A stretch of DNA of 64,000 bases, from positions 310,001-374,000 of the forward strand of contig JAEWJZ010000010.1 in the NCBI GenBank assembly GCA_023386315.1, read 5' to 3'. Below the pieces are notes generated by a model. That model searched no databases. It had not been told where the DNA came from and saw nothing but the letters and a program-made list of their open reading frames with translations. Numbering within the stretch: the first letter of the stretch is position 1; each line of letters opens with the position of its first letter. Positions 8,100 to 18,647 of the stretch are shown piece after piece. The position numbers and the translations under genes were made by a program. This DNA comes from Bacillota bacterium. Its GTDB lineage: Bacteria > Bacillota > Clostridia > Lachnospirales > Lachnospiraceae.

Positions 8100-10055
8100 T
8101 TAAAGCTGATCGGACGCATTAGAAAGCCTGAATTCCATAATCAGTTCCTTTAACATCTGCATCTGGCTTAACAGCTCTTCACTGGTGGCAGCGCTTTCTT
8201 CTGCTGTTGCTGAGTTTGCCTGGGTAACCATGGAAATCTTTTGCATACCATCTTCTAACTGGGCCACACTGTCTGCCTGACTCTTTAATGACTGGGACAC
8301 CTTGGACACAAGGGTATCGATGGTATTGGTCTGCTCCACAATCTTATTAAATACCTGGGCAGTCGATTCGGTGTTTCGTTTTCCCTGTGCAACCGATTCC
8401 ATGGTGCTGTGTATCAAATCCGTTGTCTGCTTTGCAGCATCAGCACTTTTTCCAGCCAGCTCTCTCACTTCATCGGCAACAACGGAGAAGCCTTTTCCTG
8501 CCTCTCCTGCACGGGCTGCTTCAATGGCCGCATTTAACGCCAGAATATTGGTCTGGAAAGCAATGTCATCGATAATATGAATGATCTCCTGAATCTTCTT
8601 GGAGGATGAATCGATGCTTGCCATGGATTCCAGCAGCTTTTTCATCTCCTCGTCTCCCTGTCTGGTCTCAAGGATAGCGGCCTCCGTCATGTTCTTTATG
8701 GTAAGGGAATACTGGGCATTATCCTTTATATGAGTGGAAACCGTCTCCAGAGATGAACTGAGACTCTCTGTAGTAGCCGCCTGTTCTGTGGAGTTAGCCG
8801 CCAGATTTTGTCCACCTAAAGCGACCTGGGCAGAGCTTGCACCTACCTGGTCTGCAGAGCAGGCAATGTTATGTAACGTCTTGTTAAGAGAGGACAAAAT
8901 CTTCCTAAGAGCAGTCTGGATGGGAATAAAATCACCCATGTACACTACGGAACTTGTCACTGTCAAATCATTATCTGCCACAGCATCCAGCACATGAGAA
9001 ATATCCATAATATAAGACCGAAGCTCTCTGATGGTATTGTGAAGCGCAAGAACCAGACGGGCACTTTCATCTTTTCCATTGGTAAGCTCCACATCCTCCT
9101 GCAAATCCCCATGAGCCAGACGCTCGATACGCTGTGTCGCTTCAATAATCGGCTTTGTAATCCGCTGTGCAAATGCTCTTATAATTAAATTGGAAGCTGC
9201 GAGGAGAACCAGACCGGTAAGCACGCACATAAAAAGCGTGAAACGTACATTTCCCTCAATCTGTGTCAATGGCGTAGTTACTGCAACGGACCAGCCCTCC
9301 GGGCCGTCCAGAGGAATGTATCCCACCAGACGGCGGACTCCCTTGTAATAGCTGAATCCCGTACCTGTTTTTCCAGCCATCATCTCCTGGAAAATCTTAG
9401 CCGTAGGTTCATAGGATGCATCCTTTTTTGCAAGTTCAAGATAATCTTTCGGATTGATCACATTCTCATCATCAGGATGAATGACAGTTCTTCCCTCCTT
9501 ATTCACTACAAATGCATATCCGCTTTCTCCAATTTTGATCTTTGTCAGCTCATCACTGAATGCTTTGTAAGGAAGCATGCCATACAGCACTTTTCCAGTG
9601 CTGCCGATTGGCGCACCGATATAAAACATTAAATTATTATCTCCCTTAAGGAACGGACTGGAAATATAGGCGGCTCCGCTGACTGCCTGCTTAAAAAACT
9701 CCTGATCTGCAATCTGGTCTCCCCTGTCATTGCTCCCATTGGAATCGGCAATCGTAATATACTCAAAACCGGAAGCCTGAGCCTCCTCTTCCAGAAGACG
9801 CTTCTGTTCTGCAGCAGATGTTTTTCCATCTGTAAGAAAGCTCTTTGATGCGGTGATCTTAATCTGGTTCCGGTAAATATCAAGCACTGAGTCGATCCCC
9901 TGCTGATACGATGCTGCCAGATAAGAAGAGTTTTTCTTTGCTTCCACCAGAGAACTCTGATAATAAAAAAATGATGAGATTGCCGTTAAAAAAGTTACTG
10001 TAGAAACCAATAATAATGAAATAAAAAGTATAAGCTTATTTTTTAAATACTTCAT
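8100..10055 (-). CDS. methyl-accepting chemotaxis protein (Cache-HAMP-MA)
   Basis: Membrane chemoreceptor of 651 aa. TM1 is at about residues 8-30, followed by a roughly 245-residue outer sensor of the double Cache type ([27 protein letters not shown]), the form that often binds amino acids or organic acids. TM2 is at about 275-297, followed by HAMP and the cytoplasmic signalling domain with tip [19 protein letters not shown] and [10 protein letters not shown]. The order is standard and all key segments are intact. A terminator follows. A similar receptor lies just upstream in the same direction but ends in its own terminator, so the two are probably separate units. The ligand is unknown. Confidence 0.93.
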   Translation of the reverse strand: MKYLKNKLILFISLLLVSTVTFLTAISSFFYYQSSLVEAKKNSSYLAASYQQGIDSVLDIYRNQIKITASKSFLTDGKTSAAEQKRLLEEEAQASGFEYITIADSNGSNDRGDQIADQEFFKQAVSGAAYISSPFLKGDNNLMFYIGAPIGSTGKVLYGMLPYKAFSDELTKIKIGESGYAFVVNKEGRTVIHPDDENVINPKDYLELAKKDASYEPTAKIFQEMMAGKTGTGFSYYKGVRRLVGYIPLDGPEGWSVAVTTPLTQIEGNVRFTLFMCVLTGLVLLAASNLIIRAFAQRITKPIIEATQRIERLAHGDLQEDVELTNGKDESARLVLALHNTIRELRSYIMDISHVLDAVADNDLTVTSSVVYMGDFIPIQTALRKILSSLNKTLHNIACSADQVGASSAQVALGGQNLAANSTEQAATTESLSSSLETVSTHIKDNAQYSLTIKNMTEAAILETRQGDEEMKKLLESMASIDSSSKKIQEIIHIIDDIAFQTNILALNAAIEAARAGEAGKGFSVVADEVRELAGKSADAAKQTTDLIHSTMESVAQGKRNTESTAQVFNKIVEQTNTIDTLVSKVSQSLKSQADSVAQLEDGMQKISMVTQANSATAEESAATSEELLSQMQMLKELIMEFRLSNASDQL

Positions 10056-10123
10056 AAATCCTGGTGCCTCCTCCGTAATAAAATCCGGAAACCAGATACT
10101 TCTCTGTCCTGTGATTTCCGGAG

Positions 10124-10152
10124 AAAAAAAGGGAGATTACTCCCCCTTTTTT
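10124..10152 (-). terminator. terminator of the second Cache chemoreceptor
   Basis: GGGAG-ATTA-CTCCC stem extended by facing A and T tracts. On the minus strand it ends in TTTTTTT. Confidence 0.8.
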
Positions 10153-10264
10153 CCATATATCACCAGTATAATCCTTTTTTCGCCACGTGTCAAAAAGGTT
10201 TTGTAAATTTCCTGCAGATTTATTGATAAAAATTTTCACAGCTGACTGCGCTTGCTTATGTGTT

Positions 10265-12319
10265 TCAGATGAGCTTAAACTTCCCGACTTCATCCCTGAG
10301 CGTCTGGGCCTGGGCGGCCAGTTCTTCGCTGGAAGCGGAGCTTTCCTGTGCAGTCGCTGCATTGGACTGCACCACTGCTGATACCTGGTTAAGTCCCAGT
10401 GCCATCTGTTTTGCCGATTCTGCCTGTGATCTTGATGCAGCTTCAATTTCACCAATGACCTGTTCAACAAAACCAGAGCTCACCGCAACCTCATTTAAGG
10501 TCTCAGATGTGATGCCAACCAGTTTTTCTCCTCTTGAAACGGTATCGGAAGAGTGCACAATGATAGCTGCAGTCTGCCCTGCAGCCTGTGCTGACTTCTC
10601 AGCCAGGCTGCGGACCTCGTCAGCGACTACTGCAAATCCCTTCCCGGCTTCTCCTGCTCTGGCAGCTTCCACTGCCGCATTTAAGGCAAGAATATTCGTC
10701 TGGAAGGCGATATCTTCAATTACCTTTGTAATGCTGTTTATTTTATCGGAGGAAGTGCTGATATCTTTCATGGCTGTTCTCAGCTGTTCCATAAATTCAT
10801 TGCTCTTTGAAAGTCCCTGTGCTGATTGAAGGACAGACTCTGCTGCTTTTTTCACCTTCTCCAGATTCAGTTCCGCCTGCTCTGACATTCCTTCAATGGA
10901 AGCGCTTAATTCTTCTATAGTTGCGGCCTGTTCTGCCGAACCTGATGCCAGAGTCTGGGCTCCCTGAGATACCTGGTCTGCTCCGATCCCCACCTCATCT
11001 GCACTTGCCTGAATCAGCTTCAGAGTATGGTTTAGCGACTGGGAAATGGTTAAAAGTGCCTCTTTTACAGGGGCAAATTCCCCTTTATAATCCTGATGAA
11101 GCTCTATCTGCATATTCCCGTCCGCCATCACTTCAAGCACCTGGGTGATCTCACGGATATATTCAATATACCGGTTTAACTGGACTACCGTGCGGTTTAA
11201 TGCAAATGCCATCTGCCCGGTCTCATCACTGGAGCTTACATCTGCCGATATATCCAGCCTGCCGTCAGCGATTAAGTCAGCCGTTTTGGTCAGCTTCTTA
11301 ATTGGGGCAACAATCATTTTGGAAATCAGCAGGATCATGACAACTACCACCAGCACTGCAATCGCAAATACCCCGATCATAGAGACTGTGATTGCCCTGT
11401 AACCCTCATAAAACTCCTTTACCGGAAGTCCCGCAGCTACAGTCCAGCCCGTATCTCCCACCTTACGCACATACCCCTCAGCCTCTGACTGTTTTGTTGT
11501 AAAGGAAAGGTATCCTTCTAAAGAAGAAGTAAGAGCATCTTTCATGTTCTGTGACATATCTAAATCGGCAATTTTTTTATTTACCATCTCCTTGTCCGGA
11601 TGGTAAATAACCTGTCCTTCTTTCGATGTAAGTATGTAAAATCCAGTATCTCCAAGCTGGTATGAGCCAATGGTTTTTACAAGTCCATCCAGAGAAAAGT
11701 CAATTCCTACGGCTCCTATGATTTCCTTGCCATCTGCTCCAAAAACAGGGGCTATAATACTTACAATCTGTGCCTTTGTTGCGAAATCCTCAAAAGGCTC
11801 TGTCATAATTGTACTTCCCGAATCCACCAGACGCTGATACCAAGGACGTTCTGTGACATGATAAGTCTGATCAGACACAAAGCCGTCTGACTGGGCCAGC
11901 TGGCTGGAATCTATGTCTGCAATCCAGAAAGCCACGATAGAATCCTTATCCTTCTCATAAGACCGAACCATGGTCTGTTTGATATCATCAAATCCTGATG
12001 CCGTTGAAATGACTGTACCCGGCTTTAAATCCCGAAAAAATTTCTGAAGCGTCACCGTATCTGACAACTGGCCGGCTTTGTGTTTGTATTGATTAAAGTA
12101 ACCTTCCATCTCCTCAGCCGCTACCTGTGATTTTGCAATCAGCTCTTTTTCAGTCATATCTTCCACACTGGATTTTACCAGAAACAAGATGACCGCACCC
12201 ACAATACAAAAGGACAGAATGACAGGGATTCCGACAAAAAAAAGTATTTTAGTCAGAAGACTTTTTAAACCAAATTTGTGAATCTTTCTCACGTTTTTTC
12301 CTGAAGCATGCTCCGACAT
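10265..12319 (-). CDS. methyl-accepting chemotaxis protein (Cache-HAMP-MA)
   Basis: 684 aa membrane chemoreceptor. It has a basic cytoplasmic lead ([13 protein letters not shown]), TM1 at about 25-50, a large Cache sensor ([42 protein letters not shown]), TM2 at about 310-335, HAMP, and a signalling domain with [19 protein letters not shown] and [10 protein letters not shown]. The RPWYQ and YHPD motifs match dCache_1. ATG 12319 was chosen because AAGGAG lies 8 bases upstream; an ATG 24 bases earlier has no ribosome site. It resembles the neighbouring receptor in layout and probably arose by old duplication with a diverged sensor. Confidence 0.93.
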   Translation of the reverse strand: MSEHASGKNVRKIHKFGLKSLLTKILFFVGIPVILSFCIVGAVILFLVKSSVEDMTEKELIAKSQVAAEEMEGYFNQYKHKAGQLSDTVTLQKFFRDLKPGTVISTASGFDDIKQTMVRSYEKDKDSIVAFWIADIDSSQLAQSDGFVSDQTYHVTERPWYQRLVDSGSTIMTEPFEDFATKAQIVSIIAPVFGADGKEIIGAVGIDFSLDGLVKTIGSYQLGDTGFYILTSKEGQVIYHPDKEMVNKKIADLDMSQNMKDALTSSLEGYLSFTTKQSEAEGYVRKVGDTGWTVAAGLPVKEFYEGYRAITVSMIGVFAIAVLVVVVMILLISKMIVAPIKKLTKTADLIADGRLDISADVSSSDETGQMAFALNRTVVQLNRYIEYIREITQVLEVMADGNMQIELHQDYKGEFAPVKEALLTISQSLNHTLKLIQASADEVGIGADQVSQGAQTLASGSAEQAATIEELSASIEGMSEQAELNLEKVKKAAESVLQSAQGLSKSNEFMEQLRTAMKDISTSSDKINSITKVIEDIAFQTNILALNAAVEAARAGEAGKGFAVVADEVRSLAEKSAQAAGQTAAIIVHSSDTVSRGEKLVGITSETLNEVAVSSGFVEQVIGEIEAASRSQAESAKQMALGLNQVSAVVQSNAATAQESSASSEELAAQAQTLRDEVGKFKLI

Positions 12320-12433
12320 AGTTTTCTCCTTTTTATTTAACATATTGCTGGGCGTGCAGTACTCTCAGCTCTCCGGCTTTTAGCAGGATACTGCGAAATG
12401 CAGTCGTGGAAGTGCTGCATAAAATACACGCCG

Positions 12434-12475
12434 TTAATATTCGCAGTATACTTGATACTGTGTGGTGAATATTAA
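12434..12475. repeat. palindromic element, copy 1
   Basis: Outer arms TTAATATTC / GAATATTAA enclose inner arms CAGTAT / ATACTG. The core closely matches the reverse complement of the stem-loop at 12775-12811, including its loop. Confidence 0.6.
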
Positions 12476-12774
12476 TGAAAAAATGATATATTTTTATTAT
12501 ACATCACCCTAAATTATTTGTCAAATAATAGTATATTATGTAGAAATATGTATATTGTGATAAATTAAACGTTGTTTTTAAGCTTCATTCTGCTTGTTTT
12601 ACCAAAACTTACCTGTTAAGCCGTCAGAACTTACGTCAGTTTATATTTTTAATAAAAGAAGCAGACTATATGCCAAGTATAATAGAGAGTTTATTTTTAT
12701 GCAAAGATATAAATTCTTGTACCGTCATTTTCAGCGTCCATATAAAAAAGCCCTGATAAATAAAAGCCTATTTT

Positions 12775-12811
12775 AAAAATACGCAGTATCAAGTATACTG
12801 CGTATTTTTTT
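12775..12811. terminator. strong palindrome / possible bidirectional terminator, copy 2
   Basis: A 14-15 bp perfect stem with a 5-base loop (core ACGCAGTAT / ATACTGCGT), flanked by A and T tracts on both sides. It is shaped like a terminator but no gene ends directly against it; it is the inverted second copy of the element at 12434. Confidence 0.6.
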
Positions 12812-12872
12812 GTATATTTTTACCAATAAAACTATCTTAAAAGTATGTAATTAACGAGTTATTCCATCCAAT

Positions 12873-12914
12873 AAAAAACAGCTTCCCAGCTGCAAAATAG
12901 CAACGGAAAGCTGT
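12873..12914 (-). terminator. terminator of the sulfur operon
   Basis: ACAGCTT(T)CC pairs with GG(G)AAGCTGT and, on the minus strand, is followed by TTTTTTATT. It lies 33 bp beyond the cysN stop. Confidence 0.75.
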
Positions 12915-12946
12915 CAGGTATCCTGATGATCCTGCCGCTTCTGGCT

Positions 12947-14632
12947 TTAAATAATCCAGAAATTTTCATTACAGACAATTCGTCTGTACGTTTCGAATTT
13001 AGACCATTTATTTTGGAAAGCGATTTTATTACCAGCCATATTTTTATATTCTTCCAGACAGTTTAACAGATCTTCTTTGGAACCGATTTTTATAGCAAAG
13101 CCTCTTTCATCCAGAATCGGCAACCCGGAATAACCATAATCATCAAGGCTTATGATATCCAGTATTGTTCTGTTTCGCACAAGAACTGCCACGGAATCTT
13201 CCAAAGATATTACATCAAAAAAGTCCGGATAATGGAAACTGTCTCCCGAAACAGGAACGAAGTCACCCTTTCGGTACGTGGTCTCTTTTGTCTTCTGTCT
13301 GGAAAGAAAAGCATTTTCCAGATTAAAATAGAACTCTTCAAAAATATATCCGCCTGCCCGTAACCCGCCTTTTTCAAAGTATGGTTTTTCTTCTCCGCTC
13401 TCCACATGCTCTACTACTCCGCAGGCTGATGTCATATGGCTGACCCTGTCAATTAAAATCAACTCCCCAAGAGTTTTGTTTCTTTTAAATTCATCAACCG
13501 GGATCCTTTGGGAAAATTCAATCAGACAGGAGGCAATCTCATTCTTACCAATCTCCTGGGCGGGTAAATGCTCACCTGTATTAATATCCACCCGGTAATC
13601 AATGCGCTTCACCACGGCGGGAAGCATTCTTGTTCCCAGCTTCAGCAGATAATCATTTCCCTCCTTAAGGGGTGCTTCGTCCATCCACAGGATGGATGCC
13701 TTCACTTCTTTGCTTACCGGCAGCTGAGCCTGATCCGTCAGAACGCTTCCACGGCTCACATCCACCTCTCTGTCAAGCTGTATGGTAACTGCCTGACCTG
13801 CAGCTGCCTGATCCGATGACCGGTCTCCCACCAGTATGCTTTTTACCTTTGCTGTCTCATTTCCGGGAAGAATTGTAAGGCTCTCGCCCACTGAGACGGT
13901 CCCTGATTCCACCTGGCCCTGAAAACCGCGGAATTCATGATCAGGACGGCACACTCTCTGGACAGGCATATAAAAACCGCTTCCCTCCTCCCTGGCAACT
14001 TCCGTCTCTTCCAGACTGGAAAGGAGTGTTTCTCCCTCATACCATGGCATATGATCTGATTTAACAGTTACATTATCCCCTTCCGTAGCGCTGACGGGAA
14101 TTATGGTTACATGCGAAAGAGACAATTCCTCTGTGAGAGCCGCAATACTCCGGCTGATTTCTTCAAAGCGTTCCTGGCTGTAATCTGCCAGATCCATCTT
14201 GTTGACTGCGAAGATGAAATGACGGATTCCCATGAGGGAACAGATCCTTAAGTGGCGCCTTGTCTGTACCAGAACGCCCTGCTTCGCATCCACAAGGATG
14301 ACCGCTAACTGGGCGAAGGAAGCCCCTACCGCCATATTTCTTGTATATTCCTCATGCCCCGGCGTATCCGCCACGATAAAGCTTCTTCTCTCCGTTGTAA
14401 AATACCGGTAAGCCACATCAATGGTAATCCCCTGCTCCCGTTCCGCCATCAGACCGTCTAAAAGAAGGGAATAATCAATCTCACCGCCTCTGGAGCCCAC
14501 CTTACTGTCCAGCAGCAGCGCCTTTTCCTGATCTGCATACAGCAGTTTGGAATCGTAGAGTATATGCCCGATCAGAGTAGATTTTCCGTCGTCCACACTT
14601 CCGCATGTAATAAATTTCAGCAATCCGTTCAT
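12947..14632 (-). CDS. cysN: sulfate adenylyltransferase large subunit (GTPase) with C-terminal extension
   Basis: CysN is the GTPase that drives CysD to make adenosine 5'-phosphosulfate from ATP and sulfate. The G motifs are clear: GSVDDGKST (near residue 11), DTPGHEEY (near 92) and NKMD (near 147), followed by EF-Tu-like beta-barrel domains. The start overlaps the cysD stop as TAATG, so translation is coupled. At 561 aa it is longer than a plain CysN (about 475). The extra roughly 130 residues after VVEHVESGEEK lack the P-loop of APS kinase, so this is not a CysNC fusion. The tail is rich in aromatic and acidic residues (YIFEEFYFNLENAF, SLDDYGYSGLPIL) and is unrecognised. Confidence 0.93.
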   Translation of the reverse strand: MNGLLKFITCGSVDDGKSTLIGHILYDSKLLYADQEKALLLDSKVGSRGGEIDYSLLLDGLMAEREQGITIDVAYRYFTTERRSFIVADTPGHEEYTRNMAVGASFAQLAVILVDAKQGVLVQTRRHLRICSLMGIRHFIFAVNKMDLADYSQERFEEISRSIAALTEELSLSHVTIIPVSATEGDNVTVKSDHMPWYEGETLLSSLEETEVAREEGSGFYMPVQRVCRPDHEFRGFQGQVESGTVSVGESLTILPGNETAKVKSILVGDRSSDQAAAGQAVTIQLDREVDVSRGSVLTDQAQLPVSKEVKASILWMDEAPLKEGNDYLLKLGTRMLPAVVKRIDYRVDINTGEHLPAQEIGKNEIASCLIEFSQRIPVDEFKRNKTLGELILIDRVSHMTSACGVVEHVESGEEKPYFEKGGLRAGGYIFEEFYFNLENAFLSRQKTKETTYRKGDFVPVSGDSFHYPDFFDVISLEDSVAVLVRNRTILDIISLDDYGYSGLPILDERGFAIKIGSKEDLLNCLEEYKNMAGNKIAFQNKWSKFETYRRIVCNENFWII

Positions 14633-15534
14633 TAGAAATAACCCTCCCTCTTTCTCTTTTCCATACTGGCGGCTCCGCCGTCTTTGTCAATCACACGGCT
14701 GGTCCGCTCTGATTCTACGGAGCTTAGCGTTTCTTCAATAATCTGATCAATGGTAACTGCTTCTGAAAGAACTCCGCCGGAAAGAGGATAACAGCCCAGT
14801 GTCCGGAAACGAACCTTTTTAAGCTGGGGAACCTCTCCGGGATTTAACCTCATCCGGTCATCATCCACCATGATAATATCTTGATCCCGGTAAACAACCG
14901 GCCTTTCTGCCGCAAAATACAATGGAACTATAGGGATATTCTCCTGTTTTATGTACTGCCAGATATCCTTTTCCGTCCAGTTGGAAATGGGAAATACCCG
15001 TATACTCTCCCCTTTATAAATCTCTGTATTGTAAAGCTTCCACATTTCAGGTCTCTGATTTTTAGGATCCCAGGCGTGGGAGGCGTTTCGGAAGGAAAAG
15101 ATCCGTTCTTTTGCCCGGCTTTTTTCCTCATCCCGTCTGCCTCCGCCAAAGGCTGCAGTAAACCCATATTTATTAAGCGCCTGCTTTAATGCCTGGGTTT
15201 TCATGATGTCAGTATAGGAGGAACCATGGTCAAATGGATTAATTCCCCGTGCGACACCGTCCTCATTGATGTATTCTAACAGCTCAATTCCCAGATCCTT
15301 AGCTGTTCTGTCCCGGAATTCAATCATTTCTTTAAACTTCCAGGTGGTGTTGACATGAAGAAATGGGAAAGGCGGCTTCTCCGGATAGAACGCCTTTAAT
15401 GCAAGGTGAAGCATGACCGAACTGTCCTTTCCGATTGAATAGAGCATAACCGGCTTCTCGCACTGGGCGGCTACCTCTCTGATAATATAAATTGCTTCTG
15501 CTTCTAACTCATCAAGATGGGATAATCTGCTCAT
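14632..15534 (-). CDS. cysD: sulfate adenylyltransferase small subunit
   Basis: Catalytic subunit of ATP sulfurylase, acting with CysN in the cytoplasm. This 300 aa PP-loop ATPase has [12 protein letters not shown] near residue 35 and the signature [15 protein letters not shown] near 130; the family normally reads GGARRDEE. Start 15534 follows AGAGGAG. The open frame continues 16 codons upstream into the aprB end, but those codons do not resemble CysD. The gene lies 13 bp after aprB and overlaps cysN by one base (TAATG). Confidence 0.95.
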   Translation of the reverse strand: MSRLSHLDELEAEAIYIIREVAAQCEKPVMLYSIGKDSSVMLHLALKAFYPEKPPFPFLHVNTTWKFKEMIEFRDRTAKDLGIELLEYINEDGVARGINPFDHGSSYTDIMKTQALKQALNKYGFTAAFGGGRRDEEKSRAKERIFSFRNASHAWDPKNQRPEMWKLYNTEIYKGESIRVFPISNWTEKDIWQYIKQENIPIVPLYFAAERPVVYRDQDIIMVDDDRMRLNPGEVPQLKKVRFRTLGCYPLSGGVLSEAVTIDQIIEETLSSVESERTSRVIDKDGGAASMEKRKREGYF

Positions 15535-15547
15535 AATATTTTCTCCT

Positions 15548-15859
15548 CTAATACTTATTCGAATTTTTACCGTCCACTTCAATCATGCGTACGGTACCAT
15601 CGGGTCTGATGATGTTCCAGAGAAGGCGATCCCCTTCCCCGGACACGTTCATCACAGTTCCATTCCCCCCCATATCAGCTCCCAGGTAAAAATCAATGGC
15701 TCCAAACCGGCACTCCTTCACGCAGGAGGCACAGCCCCAGCAGTCTCTGGGATATTTGATAAATGCTTTGCCGTCTTTTTCCTTAATCAGACTGCCCGGA
15801 CAGACCAAGGTGCAGGCAAGACAGCCCACACATGTTTCTTTAGAAATCCGTATGCTCAT
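15548..15859 (-). CDS. aprB: adenylylsulfate reductase beta subunit, ferredoxin type
   Basis: A 103 aa protein with two 4Fe-4S motifs, [12 protein letters not shown] (residues 10-21) and [11 protein letters not shown] (about 40-50). The CWGCASC form is characteristic of AprB, which feeds electrons to the FAD of AprA. The C-terminal tail ([13 protein letters not shown]) also fits AprB. It is shorter than AprB of dissimilatory sulfate reducers (about 150 aa), matching the compact clostridial form. It begins inside the last codons of aprA (20 bp overlap) after AAAGGAG, so the two subunits are coupled. Confidence 0.9.
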   Translation of the reverse strand: MSIRISKETCVGCLACTLVCPGSLIKEKDGKAFIKYPRDCWGCASCVKECRFGAIDFYLGADMGGNGTVMNVSGEGDRLLWNIIRPDGTVRMIEVDGKNSNKY

Positions 15860-17528
15860 ATCTGGTCTCCTTTCCTATGTCCCGGAGTTTTAAAATCATC
15901 CTGCCGTCTTTCAGTTTGGAATTAACAAATTTATGGTAAGCCTCATCTGTCCTGGGAAAATCTAAATTCTCCTGGAAGGAATGCCATCTGGTTTCCTTCC
16001 TGAAGCGCAGATGGGCAATGACGGAACGGCATACAATCAGGCGCTCCTTCAGCTCATAGACAAACATCAGCTCATGCATATCGGAGGCATTTAAAAATCT
16101 GGTCAGCTCTGTGATTTCCATTATTTTTTCTTCCCCAAGCTCCAGCTGCTTTTCATTAAACTGATAATTGGTTGAAATCCCTCCTGCATACTCATCCATC
16201 ACCTTCTGCATTGCCTCTTCCAGCTCCTCTGCTGAAAAAACGGCTTCTGTGCCATTTAAAATGCTTTCATACTCCCGGATCTTTTCATCAGCAAAGGCTG
16301 GAACCTCATCTGAGATTTCAATCCGCCTGCCTTTTTTTATAATATCAAGTGCGGCAATTTCCCCTTCTGCCAGGGCTCCGGTCACATACTTCTGGGGACA
16401 GCCTCCTGCTGCATCTCCTGCCGCATATAAACCTCTGACTGTAGTCTCCCTGTTTGTATTAATCCAGTAGCCGCTTGCAGTATGGCCTCCAACTATATAA
16501 GGCTCGGTTCCCGCTATCTCCACATCCTCTTTTCCAGGTGTCCTGTCATTTTGCAGCCATTTAAGAGTCTGGCTGGGAGCCATATTTAAGTATGCTTTCA
16601 GTAAGTCTTCCTCCGTGTCTTTGTCAATTCCCCCCGTGTGAAGATAGCAGGGACCATTACCCAGCTGATTTTCCCTTACGGTTCCATAGACCCGTTCACT
16701 GGTGGTGATTCCGTATTTTTCTTCGTAAACCTCACCTCTGGAATTGATCTGTTTTGCCCTGACTCCCTGGGCAATGGTTCCGGTCGGGGCTATGGTATCC
16801 TTGCAGCGGAGTGCGATAAAGCGCATTTCAAAAGATGTCATTTCTGCACCAGCTTTAATTCCCATGGCATAACCAGCTCCTGTATTAAAGGGAGGGTACC
16901 ACATCTTATGCCGGGAAAACCCCGGGTTATTTGGCTTATAAAGACCGGCTGCACCTCCGGTGGAAACAATGACTGCTGCTGCCCGGATTTCATAAGCGGT
17001 ATTTTCATCCATATGAAAACCAACAGCTCCCTTTACTTCATTATTATCTACAAGCAGATCCGTCACATTTACATGCTCTAAAACCGTGACATTTGGTGCC
17101 TGCAATACGGCATCAGCAAGAATGGGCTTTATATTTTCTCCGTTAATCTTTATATTACGTTTTCCTCTGGTCACATAATTGCCCTTTTCATCCTTTAGTA
17201 TCACTAGCCCCAGCCGTTCTAAATCAGCTGTCACTTTATTAAATCTTAAGGCTGCCGTTAACAGAAGATCTTCTCTTGCAATGCCTGCCGCATCTTTCAT
17301 TGCGTAATCCACATAATCCTCAGCAGTCTGCCCCTCTGTAATGTAGGCATTTATGGCATTTACCCCTGCTGCCAGACAGCCGCTTCGCCTGATCCCGGCT
17401 TTTTCGGCAATAATAACCTTTAAATCCGAATTCTTCGAAAGAGTCAGCGCCGCATAACACCCTGCCGTCCCTCCCCCTATAATCAGAACATCTGCCGTCA
17501 TAACTTCCCGTTTTAACCTTATACTCAT
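15840..17528 (-). CDS. aprA: adenylylsulfate reductase alpha subunit (FAD)
   Basis: Reduces adenosine 5'-phosphosulfate to sulfite and AMP on FAD. The protein is 562 aa with an N-terminal Rossmann FAD site (VLIIGGGTAGCYAALTLSKN), an active-site region GVNAINAY, and GGHTASGYW, which contains the expected substrate-contacting His. A second FAD segment is RGLYAAGDAAGG. It belongs to the fumarate reductase/succinate dehydrogenase flavoprotein superfamily. Its place between the sulfate transporter genes and cysD, and its aprB partner, favour APS reductase over fumarate reductase. In this context it probably serves assimilation, since no sat, qmo or dsr genes are visible. Confidence 0.9.
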   Translation of the reverse strand: MSIRLKREVMTADVLIIGGGTAGCYAALTLSKNSDLKVIIAEKAGIRRSGCLAAGVNAINAYITEGQTAEDYVDYAMKDAAGIAREDLLLTAALRFNKVTADLERLGLVILKDEKGNYVTRGKRNIKINGENIKPILADAVLQAPNVTVLEHVNVTDLLVDNNEVKGAVGFHMDENTAYEIRAAAVIVSTGGAAGLYKPNNPGFSRHKMWYPPFNTGAGYAMGIKAGAEMTSFEMRFIALRCKDTIAPTGTIAQGVRAKQINSRGEVYEEKYGITTSERVYGTVRENQLGNGPCYLHTGGIDKDTEEDLLKAYLNMAPSQTLKWLQNDRTPGKEDVEIAGTEPYIVGGHTASGYWINTNRETTVRGLYAAGDAAGGCPQKYVTGALAEGEIAALDIIKKGRRIEISDEVPAFADEKIREYESILNGTEAVFSAEELEEAMQKVMDEYAGGISTNYQFNEKQLELGEEKIMEITELTRFLNASDMHELMFVYELKERLIVCRSVIAHLRFRKETRWHSFQENLDFPRTDEAYHKFVNSKLKDGRMILKLRDIGKETRYEHTDF

Positions 17529-17561
17529 CTTTAACTCCTCTGTCTGATCCTTTTTTCTGTG

Positions 17562-18626
17562 TCAGAATGTGACGATATTAGCTCCGTTTAACAGTGAATT
17601 TTCCAGCAGATACGCCCTTTTGTCATCATAAGCATAAATCCGGTAAACGATCACATGCATTTTTTCACCAATGGAAACAGGACGCCTTTCCAGAGACCGG
17701 CGGGTGGTAAGGGAAACTCCATTTACATTGAGCCGTACCTCCAGATAGTTTCCACGAAAGGAAATATCTTCAATGGTTCCCTCCTCCGAATACTCCATTA
17801 CATCCTGAAACTTTAAATTATCACTTTTAAATGCTTCCACAAATTCAGGCCGGATGATCGCCCCAATGTAATCACCTTTTTCAAATCCCTTCAGCTTATG
17901 ATACCCATCCATTCTCGCGGACTGACCGATAAACTCAGCTACAAAGGGCGTTGTGGGATTTTTATAGATCTCAAATGGACTAGCGATCTGTTCAATTCTT
18001 CCCTGATTGGTGACAATAATCTCATCTGCTACCTCCACCGCCTCATCCTGATCATGGGTGACAAAGATGCTGGTAATGCCTACCTTATGAATCATTTCCT
18101 TTAACCAGCTGCGAAGTTCCTGACGCACCTTTGCATCAATGGCTGCAAACGGTTCATCAAGGAGCAAAAGTCCGGGGCTCGGTGCCAGTGCTCTGGCAAA
18201 CGCAACCCTCTGACGCTGTCCGCCGGAAAGCTGGTTGGGATAGCGTTTCTCTAAACCCTCCAGACCGGTTAAGGACAGCAGCTCCATAACCCGTTCCTTA
18301 ATCAGCTTTTTGTGAACTTTTTTTACTTCCAGGCCAAAGGCAATATTTTCAAAAACTGTCATGTACCGGAACAATGCATAATTCTGAAATACAAAACCGA
18401 TTCCTCTATCAGCTGCCGGAAGATCATTGACTCTTTTCTGATCGATAACGATATCACCGGAATCCGGCGTTTCAAAACCGGCAATCATCCGCAAAATTGT
18501 CGTTTTACCGCTTCCGCTTGGTCCCAGAAGAGCTGCCAGTGTTCCTTTTTTAAGGCCAAAATTCACCTCTTTTGAAGCCTTAAAATCTCCGTATGATTTT
18601 TCAATATTTTTCAATTCTATGTACAT
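17562..18626 (-). CDS. cysA: sulfate/thiosulfate ABC transporter ATPase
   Basis: Energy-coupling subunit of the sulfate importer, 354 aa, at the inner membrane face. Walker A is GPSGSGKTT, the signature LSGGQRQR, and Walker B LLLLDEPFAAID with the H-loop FVTHD. The roughly 120-residue C-terminal part is a TOBE-like regulatory domain (GAIIRPEFVEAF, VIVYRIYAYDD). It lies 21 bp after cysW with a good AGGAGGG site and precedes aprA by 33 bp, linking uptake directly to reduction. Confidence 0.93.
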   Translation of the reverse strand: MYIELKNIEKSYGDFKASKEVNFGLKKGTLAALLGPSGSGKTTILRMIAGFETPDSGDIVIDQKRVNDLPAADRGIGFVFQNYALFRYMTVFENIAFGLEVKKVHKKLIKERVMELLSLTGLEGLEKRYPNQLSGGQRQRVAFARALAPSPGLLLLDEPFAAIDAKVRQELRSWLKEMIHKVGITSIFVTHDQDEAVEVADEIIVTNQGRIEQIASPFEIYKNPTTPFVAEFIGQSARMDGYHKLKGFEKGDYIGAIIRPEFVEAFKSDNLKFQDVMEYSEEGTIEDISFRGNYLEVRLNVNGVSLTTRRSLERRPVSIGEKMHVIVYRIYAYDDKRAYLLENSLLNGANIVTF

Positions 18627-18647
18627 AAGACCCTCCTGACTAAACCA

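Larger units (their letters stand above)
12320..12946. other. intergenic region with repeated palindromes, no gene seen
   Basis: About 630 AT-rich bases between the chemoreceptor start and the end of cysN. It holds two copies of one short palindromic element (12434-12475 and 12775-12811) and the cysN terminator. The longest open frame (12594-12776, plus strand) has no ribosome site and biased, uninformative composition, so it is not called. Confidence 0.6.

Noticed and set aside
12594..12776. 60-codon plus-strand frame in the gap before cysN
   Set aside because: No ribosome site, AT-driven composition, and it runs up to the palindrome at 12775.
12947..13340. APS kinase domain fused to CysN
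   Set aside because: The extra tail has no P-loop or kinase motif.
15840..17528. Fumarate reductase flavoprotein
   Set aside because: The partner is a CWGCASC ferredoxin and the gene lies between cysA and cysD, which fits AprA.
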